Shown here in pieces: positions 27,033 through 36,200 of a stretch of DNA of 64,000 nucleotides. A model generated the notes under the pieces. The model was not told the origin of the DNA. It saw nothing but the letters and a program-made list of their open reading frames with translations, and did no database searches. This stretch comes from Ornithobacterium rhinotracheale (GTDB lineage: Bacteria; Bacteroidota; Bacteroidia; Flavobacteriales; Weeksellaceae): contig NZ_CP035107.1 of NCBI RefSeq assembly GCF_004088395.1, positions 1,317,001 to 1,381,000 on the forward strand, given 5' to 3'. The translations under genes were made by a program, and so were the position numbers. Each line of letters opens with the position of its first letter. Position 1 is the stretch's first letter.

Positions 27033-27203
27033 CTACCAGCCACGGCGTCTGCCGAAACTCTTAACTTTTATCCAGCCCATGTACACAGACACAATAACCG
27101 CACCTAGTGCCAGCACCAAAACGGTTCCAATACTTGTCCCTGCACCATTACCGCTCAATGGTTTCAATAAAAAACTATCAATTTTTGTTATTACTTGTTT
27201 CAT
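27033..27203 (-). CDS. Coat-like membrane mini-protein (56 aa)
   Basis: The gene encodes MKQVITKIDSFLLKPLSGNG, a hydrophobic helix (SIGTVLVLALGAVIVSVYMG) and a strongly basic end (WIKVKSFGRRRGW). A short N-terminal part, one helix and a basic tail is the layout of inovirus major coat proteins and also of small membrane proteins in lipid-containing phages. It has no cleavable signal peptide. It sits between the 255-aa and 138-aa genes. Confidence 0.5.
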   Translation of the reverse strand: MKQVITKIDSFLLKPLSGNGAGTSIGTVLVLALGAVIVSVYMGWIKVKSFGRRRGW

Positions 27204-27233
27204 TTTATTTACTTTTTTAAATTATTATTCTTA

Positions 27234-28001
27234 TTACTTTTTCTTTGTTAATAAATAAATCGTTACACCTCCGAGTAATAAATACAACAAAGTATTATCC
27301 CCACTTCTCACATGTCCAGTAGCTTTTCCATATACCTCGCCATCTGTTACGGCAGGATACGCACCTTCTGTAGGCATTCCTGTTTTAAGTGTTTGATCCT
27401 TACTAGGTCTGTAATCCGATGAACCTGCTTGGCTATCTGCTTGTCTTTCAGCATCTGTTTTTTCTCTGAAGAACGGCACTCGCAAAACCTCCTTACTCAC
27501 GGCATCACCTCTTGAAGTGTCCTTAAACGGAAAATCTAAATGAACATCTGTCCCCGCAGGATACTCTTTATCCCCCACATAGGCAAACTTAGTCTGATAC
27601 TCTTTCAGCATTCTACCATATGCCTCTGTTATCATTGCAGCTAGTGCCTCGGTACCTTTTCTAGTACAATCTTTACCCCATGGGAAACCACTTGCACAAA
27701 CTTTTAAATAAAGTAACGCCTTATTAAAATTGTCAGCACTGGCTACCTTAGTAAATCCAGATTGCTCAATAATCCATTCAACGATTGTGGTTCCTTCTTT
27801 CATCGCTCTACTAGGCGACCAGCTCGAGCCCCAACAATGCAAATCAAAGCCGTTTGCAAGTACACTATCTAAACCGCCAGTTATCTTACTTAATACACCG
27901 CCTACTATCTTTCCTCCAAATTGACCAAGAGAGGAGCCGGAGGCGTTACCGCCCCCCACACTTCCAATTAAACTACTTACCGCTGTTATTGCTCCTATCA
28001 T
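27234..28001 (-). CDS. Element structural candidate with Gly-rich head and C-terminal membrane anchor
   Basis: The 255-aa protein has an N-terminal Gly/Ser/Ile region (AVSSLIGSVGGGNASGSSLG), a helical middle domain with conserved-looking Cys and Trp, and a C-terminal helix with basic end (NTLLYLLLGGVTIYLLTKKK). A Gly-rich hydrophobic N-terminus is also seen in microvirus pilot proteins. It lies 7 bp after the capsid candidate. Probable virion or DNA-delivery protein; family unknown. Confidence 0.5.
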   Translation of the reverse strand: MIGAITAVSSLIGSVGGGNASGSSLGQFGGKIVGGVLSKITGGLDSVLANGFDLHCWGSSWSPSRAMKEGTTIVEWIIEQSGFTKVASADNFNKALLYLKVCASGFPWGKDCTRKGTEALAAMITEAYGRMLKEYQTKFAYVGDKEYPAGTDVHLDFPFKDTSRGDAVSKEVLRVPFFREKTDAERQADSQAGSSDYRPSKDQTLKTGMPTEGAYPAVTDGEVYGKATGHVRSGDNTLLYLLLGGVTIYLLTKKK

Positions 28002-28008
28002 TTCAATA

Positions 28009-28665
28009 TTATTTTGCGTCTAACAAATAGAATGTAAATTCTTCACCAACATTTTTATACACCGCCAAAGTGTACAAGCCTGTTAAATCTAATGCAGGTA
28101 ATTTCGATAACTCATCAATCCTTGCATTTTTTGCATAATCAAGTTGTAGTTGCGAAATCCTTGTTTTGCCCTGTGCATTGATAACTTGTAATTCATTTGG
28201 TGTTTTCTCAGCTACCAAATAATCAAATGCTAATACATCGACATCCTTTACACTAATGTTTTGGTCAAGTTTCACCTGCTGAACATAAATAGGCTCTGCA
28301 CTTCCAATAGCCTCAAATGTTTCTGCAGTTACATTCTGTGCTTGTCCACCCGATACATGGAACTCAATGTAAGTTTTGTCATCAAGTGGCAAACTTCCAG
28401 ATTTAGAAAAAGGAATTACCGCTACTTTGTCGCTATCAATTGTTGTTTGCAATTTGATGAAATGCACGCCCAACAATTCTGTAAATAGCTTAACGCTCAT
28501 CTTCGGAACAAGCACCTTCTTCGTAAAAGTCTCATCCACTAAAAAAACCTCAATATCCACCGCCTGCAAAAAAACAGCAGAACGAGCGCCACTCTTAAAA
28601 ATCAAACCAGCGGCACTCTCTCTAATCTCCAGTACCTCGGTTGCTTTACTTAAACTCTGTTTCAT
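28009..28665 (-). CDS. Beta-rich protein, capsid candidate
   Basis: The 218-aa soluble protein has regularly alternating strands (SAVFLQAVDIEVFLVDET, VGEEFTFYLLDAK) and no membrane helix or catalytic motif. It is the first gene after the repeat-containing leader and heads the virion block, the place of an abundant protein. The size would suit a small jelly-roll capsid protein; known double-jelly-roll proteins of PM2/FLiP-type phages are somewhat larger. I cannot confirm the fold by reading. Confidence 0.45.
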   Translation of the reverse strand: MKQSLSKATEVLEIRESAAGLIFKSGARSAVFLQAVDIEVFLVDETFTKKVLVPKMSVKLFTELLGVHFIKLQTTIDSDKVAVIPFSKSGSLPLDDKTYIEFHVSGGQAQNVTAETFEAIGSAEPIYVQQVKLDQNISVKDVDVLAFDYLVAEKTPNELQVINAQGKTRISQLQLDYAKNARIDELSKLPALDLTGLYTLAVYKNVGEEFTFYLLDAK

Positions 28666-28723
28666 TTTTATCTATTATTTTAAATTTCTAAAACAAAAAT
28701 ATTGAGCCTGCAAAAACACCTTT

Positions 28724-28783
28724 CCCATTTAAGCCATTTTCAGCCCTTTTTAGCCAATTTTGTCCATTTTAAACCCTTTTCAG
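28724..28783 (-). repeat. Six tandem 10-nt repeats (iteron-like)
   Basis: On the minus strand: CTGAAAAGGG, TTTAAAATGG, ACAAAATTGG, CTAAAAAGGG, CTGAAAATGG, CTTAAATGGG. Consensus CTnAAAAnGG, in exact 10-nt steps (one DNA turn). It lies in the non-coding leader between the HTH mini-gene and the capsid candidate. Possible binding array for the HTH protein or Rep, or an origin/packaging signal. Confidence 0.7.
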
Positions 28784-28941
28784 TCAAAATATAATTTAAC
28801 CAGCTTGAGCGTTAAATACTTCTTTTTATAGTGTTTTAATATATCCTTTCTAATCATTTTGGCAGTGGAATAACTCACGCCTAAATAACAAGCTAATTCC
28901 TTGACGCTAATTATTTGCAAGTTCTGTGTATTGTTTTTCAT
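28780..28941 (-). CDS. HTH mini-protein (53 aa), excisionase/regulator-like
   Basis: The gene starts at an ATG inside the last codons of rep in another frame. It encodes NLQIISVKELACYLGVSYST, then AKMIRKDILKHYKKKYLTLK and LVKLYFD: a helix-turn-helix of the MerR/excisionase-like type (VKELACYLGVSYSTAK), with a basic second half. Its stop lies beside the decamer repeats, so autoregulation or control of the virion block is plausible. Confidence 0.6.
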   Translation of the reverse strand: MKNNTQNLQIISVKELACYLGVSYSTAKMIRKDILKHYKKKYLTLKLVKLYFD

Positions 28942-30070
28942 AAATTAATTGCATTGATTTATCTAAACTCATATTTACATCAGTATTCAGTAGGTTTTTT
29001 ATAGCCTTTTGGTAAATTTTTAAATGCTCGTTTAATCGCTTGTATCCCTTGCGGATCATCTGATATACTTTCCCCTTATACAATTCAACATATTGTATTG
29101 CCGTAGGCACATACTCCAATTTTTCACGCAAATGGTTTAATTCTTCCATATAGGTACTCACTTCAAAACTTAAATAATTCAGCTTTTTAACCTTATTGCT
29201 CGCTCCCCACACCGCACCAATTATTGGGCGTTTATTCTCTTCTTGCTTTAATAGATATTTCACCACATAGGCAACTATATTTCTTTTGCTTTTTGGGGTT
29301 TCTATCTTTGTGCTTGGGGGATTAGTCCAATTTATTTTTTTGTTGCGCTGGTAGGCTAGTATGCAGTCTTTTTCCGTCTTGTAGTTTTTAGCATACTTTT
29401 CTAGATATTGTTTAGCCGTTAAGCGGCTCATCTTTTCAGAATATCTATCTACATATCCAAATTTGTTTATATACTGGTTCCATATCCGCTGAATATCCCC
29501 GCGAGGAATTTGAGTATCAATCAACACATGAAAATGAATATTTCCATTCTTCTGCGTCTCCGCTTTCCAGAGATAATTTTTTAAACCATAGACCTTTTTT
29601 AAATGATCAAGATATTTAGCCAGTATTTTACGCAACACTCTATCATGGTGTATTTGCGCACTGGGCAAGGTCAAGGTTACAAAAGACAAATATTTGTCTT
29701 TATTTGATTTCGTTGCGTCAGCAAATAATATCGCATACTTCTTTATATTTCTTACTTGAGTTTCTGATAATGTACCCAAATCTTTCAACACATGCCCTTT
29801 CTGATTATAAACATCTACTTGCTTTTGTGTGTATAGCTCCTCGTACTTTTCAGCATATTTAGTGATTGTACCAAATTCCGAAATATCATCTAGTGCGTTT
29901 AACTCATCTAATTCTGTTTTTTCCTTGTTTAGATTTTGACGCAAGGTAGGAGCATAGCCTACTTCGTAATTTCGTAAATCCATCACATAACTATAATGCA
30001 ATAGACTAGTAGGTCTAAGCTGAACCTTTTCACACAAATAATAATTATTAACCTCTTGATATTGTCGCAT
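28907..30070 (-). CDS. HUH rolling-circle replication initiator
   Basis: The 387-aa protein has all three RCR motifs: motif 1 YLSFVTLTLPS (127-137), motif 2 with the metal-binding HFH at 179-181 (GNIHFHVLID), and motif 3 YVVKY (268-272) with the nicking tyrosine(s). It nicks and rejoins the origin for rolling-circle copying of an ssDNA phage or plasmid. The spacing and flanking words resemble Rep proteins of microvirus-like and other Bacteroidetes ssDNA phages. No helicase domain is present, so host helicase is needed. Confidence 0.88.
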   Translation of the reverse strand: MRQYQEVNNYYLCEKVQLRPTSLLHYSYVMDLRNYEVGYAPTLRQNLNKEKTELDELNALDDISEFGTITKYAEKYEELYTQKQVDVYNQKGHVLKDLGTLSETQVRNIKKYAILFADATKSNKDKYLSFVTLTLPSAQIHHDRVLRKILAKYLDHLKKVYGLKNYLWKAETQKNGNIHFHVLIDTQIPRGDIQRIWNQYINKFGYVDRYSEKMSRLTAKQYLEKYAKNYKTEKDCILAYQRNKKINWTNPPSTKIETPKSKRNIVAYVVKYLLKQEENKRPIIGAVWGASNKVKKLNYLSFEVSTYMEELNHLREKLEYVPTAIQYVELYKGKVYQMIRKGYKRLNEHLKIYQKAIKNLLNTDVNMSLDKSMQLIYEKQYTELANN

Positions 30071-30128
30071 TTACAGGGATTTTTGCCGTTAGATTTTACC
30101 GATACTTGAGACGAGCCCACTCAAAAGC

Positions 30129-30383
30129 CTATCGGCTTTCTTTTTTTAAATCAATAAAATCGGTTTCTTCTCTCTTTACAACCACACGATGATATAACAT
30201 ATGGTTATTATCAAAAGATATCCACGAACGACCAGAAAACAACACTTCAACATTATTTTCTTGTTTTAATACCTGTACTACAATACCATACTCATATATG
30301 TATTGTCTTGGTTCTAAATACTTTGCTGGAATAGGCACAAACTTCTGTACTACCAAAAAGGGTCTGATTTCTTCTCTTTGCAT
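30129..30383 (-). CDS. Small element protein (84 aa)
   Basis: The first gene of the element, 28 bp inside the right inverted repeat. It is a soluble, beta-like protein (RPFLVVQKFVPIPAKYLEPR, then QYIYEYGIVVQVLKQENNVE). No family is recognised. Its 3' end forms a hairpin AAAGCC-TATC-GGCTTT. The 58-bp gap to rep is a candidate region for the replication origin. Confidence 0.5.
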   Translation of the reverse strand: MQREEIRPFLVVQKFVPIPAKYLEPRQYIYEYGIVVQVLKQENNVEVLFSGRSWISFDNNHMLYHRVVVKREETDFIDLKKESR

Positions 30384-30410
30384 ACGCTTTTGTATTTAAA
30401 TTATTTAAGC

Positions 30411-30432
30411 GTTGCATTTGTGTTTTGAATGT
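30411..30432 (-). repeat. Right terminal inverted repeat of the element
   Basis: On the minus strand ACATTCAAAACACAAATGCA then AC; partner of 21971-21992. Confidence 0.8.
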
Positions 30433-30524
30433 AGGTTTTAAAAATATTTTTTTTAGTATTTTTAAATTCAAAACCTTGTTTTGAAACGATTTTTAAAAAA
30501 TCAACAATAAAAATTAATTATTTT

Positions 30525-30552
30525 AAGGAATCTAAAATTGGATTCCTTTTTT
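30525..30552 (+). terminator. Intrinsic terminator, probably the original sufS terminator
   Basis: AAGGAATC / GATTCCTT with an 8-nt loop, followed by TTTT. It lies just outside the element on the far side from sufS. Confidence 0.6.
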
Positions 30553-30615
30553 CGTAATATTTAAATCATCGTATTTGAGGACTTTAGCCATTCATTACAT
30601 TAATTAAAAAATTCA

Positions 30616-30623
30616 TACCTTTG
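30616..30623 (+). promoter_or_regulatory. Promoter -7 box for the metalloprotease-SusCD operon
   Basis: TACCTTTG, 20 bp before the ATG at 30644. Confidence 0.55.
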
Positions 30624-30643
30624 CGAACTAATTTTTTTATAAA

Positions 30644-33181
30644 ATGAAAATAAAAATCTTTTTTAGTTTTTTGCTTACGCTAGGAATTGCTTTTGGGCAA
30701 AAGAAATCTGAAGACAAGAAAAATGATGAAAAAAAGGTGAAAGACACCATTACGACTTACAATAAAATCGTGAAAGACGCTGTCTTAAAAAAAGGGCTTT
30801 TTACCGTAATTGAAAAAGATGACAATTTATATTTTGAAATCCCTGATTCATTAATGGGAAAAGATATGTTGATTGTTAATAAAATTTCATCTGTGGGTAG
30901 TGAATTAAACGATGCAGGAATCAACCGCGGAATGAATTATCAAAATATCCTGCTCCGTTTCTACAAAGGTAAAAAGAATAAAAAAGTTTGGGTAAAATCT
31001 TTTGACCCTAAAATCCAAGTGGATACCGCTGATGCTATCTCTAAATCGGTAGCGGTGAACTACAACGAATCTATTTTCGAGTCTTTTAAAATCGAAGCCT
31101 TTAATAAGGATTCTACAGCGGTTGTTGTGAAAGTGAATAAAGTATTTGATGGCTCAAATACTTCTTTCAATGATTTATTAAACAACTTAGGATTAGGAGG
31201 AAGTGTAAACAAGGATTTATCTTTTATAAGTGAAACCAAATCTTTTCCGCAGAATATTGTGATTAAGTCTGTTTTGTCGTCTAAAATTACGGAGGGCAAA
31301 AGCAAAGTTAATATTACCATCGATGTAACATCAAACCTTGTTTTACTTCCAGAAAAACCGATGAAAGAGCGTTTTTATGACGAGCGCGTGGGATTTTTCA
31401 ACGAGCCAAAATGGTACTACACCGATATGCAACAGCAAGTGGATAAAAGAAAAATCATTACTCGCTGGAGATTAGAACCTAAAGACAACGAAATTAATGA
31501 TTACTTAAAAGGGAAATTAGTTGAGCCTAAAAAGAAAATCGTTTACTATATTGATCCTTCTACTCCACCTCAATGGGTTCCATACATCATGCAAGGAATC
31601 TTGGATTGGAATGTGGCGTTTGAAGCTGCTGGGTTTAAAAATGCTGTAGAGGCTAAATTACTAAACAAAGAAAATAAAGATGATTTTGACATTGATGATG
31701 TGAGATATTCTGTTTTAAGTTATGCCGCATCAGACAAAGCCAATGCCATGGGACCATCTGTAGTGGATCCTCGTTCGGGAGAAATCATCGAGGCTGATGT
31801 GATTTGGTGGCACAATGTAATGACGCTTTTAAGCAACTGGATGCGCGTACAAACTGGAATCATAGATCCGCAAGTGCGTAAATTACCTTTCCCAGAGCAA
31901 GTAATGGGCAATGCAATTCGCTTTGTTTCTTCGCACGAGATAGGACACACTTTTGGGTTGATGCACAATATGGGCTCATCGTTTGCGTATCCTGTGGATT
32001 CGTTGCGCTCACCTGAATTTACATCAAAAATGGACGGAACGGCACCATCAATCATGGATTATGCCCGATTTAATTATGTAGCACAAGAAGAAGATGGCGT
32101 AAAGCAAATTACACCAGAAATCGGAGTTTATGATAAATATGCCATCGCTTGGGGATACCGCTGGACTCCGACAGAAAATCCTTTCCACGATAAAAAAATC
32201 AACGAAACATGGATTGCAAAACACGCTGGAGACCCGCTTTATTTTTATGGAGCACAACAGCCTAGCAACGAAATTATAGACCCGCGATCTCAAAGTGAAG
32301 ATCTAGGAAATAATGCGATGAAAGCAAGTTCCTATGGTTTAATCAACTTGAGAAAAACCATGCTACACATACTAGATTGGAATCTTAACCAACAAGAAGA
32401 TTACACCGAAGCGGGCAAGTTCTACATGACTATCATCAATCAATGGCAGGCTTATAACTTCCATGTTCTAAGCAATGTAGGGGGTATCTACATCACCCCA
32501 TCTGTGTATGGCGATAGGCAGAAAACTTTCACGCCTGTACCTTACGAAATTCAGCAAGAAGCTTTAGAATATTTGGTGAAAAATGCGATTACAATCCCGA
32601 CTTGGCTGTTCAATGATGAGCAAATTTTACAAAAAGTAAAACCAATCAGAAGCACGCCAATGGGCTATCAGCAAGAATCCACTTACTCATTGGCTCGCGA
32701 AAAACAATATTCTGTCATTTATCATTTATTTGAAAATGGTAGATTATTAAGATTGCTCGACAACGAGTTTAATCAACCAGGCTACAAAGGAATGACTGTG
32801 AAAAAAATGTTTGAATACTTGCGAGGCGAAGTTTTTCCTATGCGTTCAAAATTGGATATTTACCAACGCATGACACAGAAAAACTATGTAGATGCCCTAA
32901 TTGTAGACAACAAAAACTTATTTGACAAAACTAATAAATACAAAATCAATTCAATTTATGCACCACTGCATATGGGCTGCGAGCATCTAGACATGCCAGA
33001 AAATCAAATTAATTTAAATTATAAATCTATGGTGCGTGTGTCTGAAGTAGCCTCGTACAAGCGTGGCGAACTTCTAGCGGTTTTGCAAAGAATTAAACGC
33101 ATCAAAACCTTTGACACCGAAACTAGAAACCACTATAACGATTTAATAATCAGAATTAAAGAAGCATTAAATTTAAAATAA
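30644..33181 (+). CDS. Secreted zinc-dependent metalloprotease (DUF5117/DUF4953 type)
   Basis: The 845-aa protein has a signal peptide (FFSFLLTLGIAFG). The zinc motif is HEIGHTFG at 431-438, an extended HExxHxxG-x-x-H metzincin-like site (HEIGHTFGLMH). It lies in the DUF5117-DUF4953 layout of Bacteroidetes proteases, with YYIDPSTPPQWVPY before it. It heads an operon with SusC and SusD (20 bp gap), which suggests cleavage of protein substrate before uptake. Confidence 0.88.
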   Translation: MKIKIFFSFLLTLGIAFGQKKSEDKKNDEKKVKDTITTYNKIVKDAVLKKGLFTVIEKDDNLYFEIPDSLMGKDMLIVNKISSVGSELNDAGINRGMNYQNILLRFYKGKKNKKVWVKSFDPKIQVDTADAISKSVAVNYNESIFESFKIEAFNKDSTAVVVKVNKVFDGSNTSFNDLLNNLGLGGSVNKDLSFISETKSFPQNIVIKSVLSSKITEGKSKVNITIDVTSNLVLLPEKPMKERFYDERVGFFNEPKWYYTDMQQQVDKRKIITRWRLEPKDNEINDYLKGKLVEPKKKIVYYIDPSTPPQWVPYIMQGILDWNVAFEAAGFKNAVEAKLLNKENKDDFDIDDVRYSVLSYAASDKANAMGPSVVDPRSGEIIEADVIWWHNVMTLLSNWMRVQTGIIDPQVRKLPFPEQVMGNAIRFVSSHEIGHTFGLMHNMGSSFAYPVDSLRSPEFTSKMDGTAPSIMDYARFNYVAQEEDGVKQITPEIGVYDKYAIAWGYRWTPTENPFHDKKINETWIAKHAGDPLYFYGAQQPSNEIIDPRSQSEDLGNNAMKASSYGLINLRKTMLHILDWNLNQQEDYTEAGKFYMTIINQWQAYNFHVLSNVGGIYITPSVYGDRQKTFTPVPYEIQQEALEYLVKNAITIPTWLFNDEQILQKVKPIRSTPMGYQQESTYSLAREKQYSVIYHLFENGRLLRLLDNEFNQPGYKGMTVKKMFEYLRGEVFPMRSKLDIYQRMTQKNYVDALIVDNKNLFDKTNKYKINSIYAPLHMGCEHLDMPENQINLNYKSMVRVSEVASYKRGELLAVLQRIKRIKTFDTETRNHYNDLIIRIKEALNLK

Positions 33182-33201
33182 AAATTTATTTTTTAAAATC
33201 T

Positions 33202-36200
33202 ATGAAAAAAATAATTTTACCTGTGGCAATTGTATTGCCTATGGTATTGTATGCACAAAACCGCACGATAAGCGGAACCGTGAAAGACAAAGAAGGATAT
33301 CCTGTAGTGGGAGCCTCTGTGTATGTGCCTAACTCGGTGGTGGGCGAAAAAGTAACCGATGGCACCATAAGCAACAATGCACTAGGCACCATAACCGATG
33401 ACCATGGAAACTTCAACCTCGAAGTGCCTAAAAGTGCTAAAAAATTAACTTTTGGCTATGATGGGTTCGATACGGAAACTATTGATTTAACAAGCAAAAG
33501 CGTATATCATGTAGTATTGAGAAGCGTTTTTGATGATTTAAATCTAAAAGAAGTCGTAGCTACGGGCTACCAAAAAATCGAAAAAAGAAAATTGACCTCT
33601 TCTGTGGTAGATATTTCAATGGATAAAATCAATCAAAAAGGGGTTTCCAGCGTAGACCAAATGTTGCAAGGACAAGCTGCGGGAGTTTCAATCACGCCAC
33701 AAACGGGCTCGCCTGGGCAACTTTCAAGCATTCAAATTCGTGGAAATTCATCGCTCAATGGTGTGAAAGATCCGCTTTGGGTGATTGATGGCGTGCCAAT
33801 GGAAGGCAATGATGTTCCAAACTTGAAAGATAAAAACAACCTCGATGATTTAAGAAACTACTCAATTGCAGGACTTAACCCAGATGACATTGAATCTATT
33901 ACGATTTTGAAAGATGCTTCGGCGACATCCATCTATGGAGCACGCGCGGCAAACGGGGTAATCAATGTGGTGACAAAACGTGGTAAAAAAGGAAATTTAA
34001 ACATCAATATTACTGCCAATACTTTCATCAACTTTATGCCAGATTTCAATCGAATCAATCTTTTAGATACTAATGAAAAAGTAGATTTTGAATTATCTTT
34101 GGCTAAAAGAAAAGATTTAAGTTTTAGAAGCGGAAACGGCAATGTGGCAAGAATCATTTCAGCTGCCAACGAACTTGATAATTATAAAAACGGCAAAGGA
34201 CTTTCAGCCGAGACTTTGGCTAAAATCAATGCACTTAGAAATAACCAAATTGATTGGTGGAAAGAGTTGTATCGCACATCGATCAACCAGCAATATTCTG
34301 CATCGATTTCAGGAGGCGGAGATAGAAATAATTATTATTTCTCGCTTGGCTATTATGATGAGAAAGCTTCTTTGCAACAAGTAGGTTTTAAGCGTTTTAA
34401 TTTAACTTTAAAAGATGATTTTAAAATCAATGATAAAATCAAATTAGGCGTTTCTATTTTGGGAGCTTCAATCATACAAAATAAATATTTGACCGATGCC
34501 GGCGCATTTACCAATCCTAATTATTACTCAAGAGTGGTGAATCCTTACCAATTGATTTACAATGCAGATGGAAGCTATGCCTATGATGAAAACATCAATC
34601 CGAATTTAAGAACGGACTCCGATTTTGTAAAATTCAACATTATTGAAGAGCGTGAAAATACCCAAAACACGCTGAAAACTTTGCAAATGATGTCTAACTT
34701 CGATTTGGAATACAAAATCACTAAAGGTATCACTTTCAACTCGCTTTTAGGCTTGCAAGTTGAGCGCAACCGCAGCGAAAAATACGCCAACGAAAATTCA
34801 TACTACAATCGTGCTTATGTGGCAGGAACACGCTATTACGATTCCAGCACAAAAACCAATAAATACTGGTTGCCACTGGGCGGAATTTTGAAAAACAGCA
34901 GCACGGATTTCTTCAACTACATGTGGAGAAACTCGCTAAACCTAGAGAAAAAAATAGGCAAAAGCGAATTGAGTGGTTTGGCAGGGATTGAAATCAGAAA
35001 GGATAAAAAGGAAATCATTAATACCAATACATTTGGTTACAATGATAGAAATTTAAACAATATTCCTGTGATTTTTAGAAATTCATCTGATGCGTTGGAC
35101 GAAAATTATCGCCCTTTCAAAAATCTTGAATACGAAAATGCTTATGTTTCGTTTTTCGGGACGGCATCGTACACTTACGACAATCGCTATACCGTGTTTG
35201 GTAGTTTAAGATATGATGGCTCTAACCTATTTGGCGTAGATCCAAAATATAAATATTTGCCAATTTGGTCGGTTGCGGGTGCATGGAATGTTTCGAACGA
35301 AGCTTTCTTTGAACCTGCCAAAGAAGTGATTTCTAATTTAAGATTAAGAACTTCTTACGGTTTCCAAGGAAACATCGACAAGAGCACTTCGCCATTTGTA
35401 GTCGGCAACTACTCCACTGCCAGCATCACGCAAGGCAACACGGAAAATACAATCGTGGTGCTATCTCCACCAAACGACAAATTACGCTGGGAAAAAACCG
35501 AAAATTTAGGTTTTGGATTGGATTTAGGCTTATTCAGAAACCGAGTAAATTTAGTTTTAGACTGGTATGATAGAAAAAGTACGGATTTAATCACGCTTAA
35601 AAATCTACCACAAGAAACAGGATTTACTAGCACATCGATTAACTATGGATCTATCACCAATCGCGGTTTTGAAATCGGAATCAATACAACCAACATTTCG
35701 ACCGAAGATTTTAGATGGACTACTTCATTTAACATCAGTACCAATAAGAATGAATTAATCTCGGCGCAACCAAGCCCGAACCAGAAAAGACCTTTGGGCT
35801 TAAACAAACCAAACGACGCCATCTGGACAGTGCCATTTGCGGGACTCGACAAAAATGGATTGCCTGTGTTTGAAAAAGATGGAAAAATCGTTTCTACCAA
35901 TGATTTCTTTGCTCTAGAAGATCCTTATGCAGCCTTTATGCCTGGATATTTCGTTCAATCAAATTTGAACGAAACACAGCGTTTAGCTTTATTCCAATAC
36001 CAAGGATACAACAGTCCGAAATGGTTTGGTGGATTATCAAATAACTTTAGCTATAAAAACTTTGAATTTGGCATTTCTGGAACATTTGTGATTAAGAAAA
36101 CCGTACTGGCTCAGCCGTCGTACAACTTTACGCAAGTAGACCCTGGGCAGAATTACCAAAACGAAATTTTGAATGCTTGGTCACCAGAAAACACAGGCAG

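Larger units (their letters stand above)
21971..30432 (-). mobile_element. Putative ssDNA-phage provirus bounded by IS30-type inverted repeats
   Basis: The unit is about 8.46 kb with 17 genes, all on the minus strand and tightly packed, several with overlapping stop/start codons. Its contents are an HUH replication initiator, HTH mini-protein, decamer repeats, a beta-rich capsid-like candidate, several single-helix membrane proteins, a GH19-type lysin, a holin-like protein, a secreted cargo protein and an IS30-family transposase. Imperfect 22-bp inverted repeats (18/22 identical) mark both ends. Short TTTT flanks (21964-21967 and 30436-30439) would fit a target duplication but are weak in AT-rich DNA. 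No Zot, large capsid or P-loop protein is visible. Confidence 0.75.

Noticed and set aside
22949-30432. Classical inovirus (filamentous phage) provirus
   Set aside because: The coat-like mini-protein fits, but no Zot/pI ATPase, no secretin and no attachment-protein-like gene can be found; a GH19 lysin and a holin-like gene do not fit extrusion without lysis.
22949-30432. Microvirus provirus
   Set aside because: Rep motifs are similar, but there is no capsid protein of about 500 aa; the largest protein other than Rep is 283 aa.
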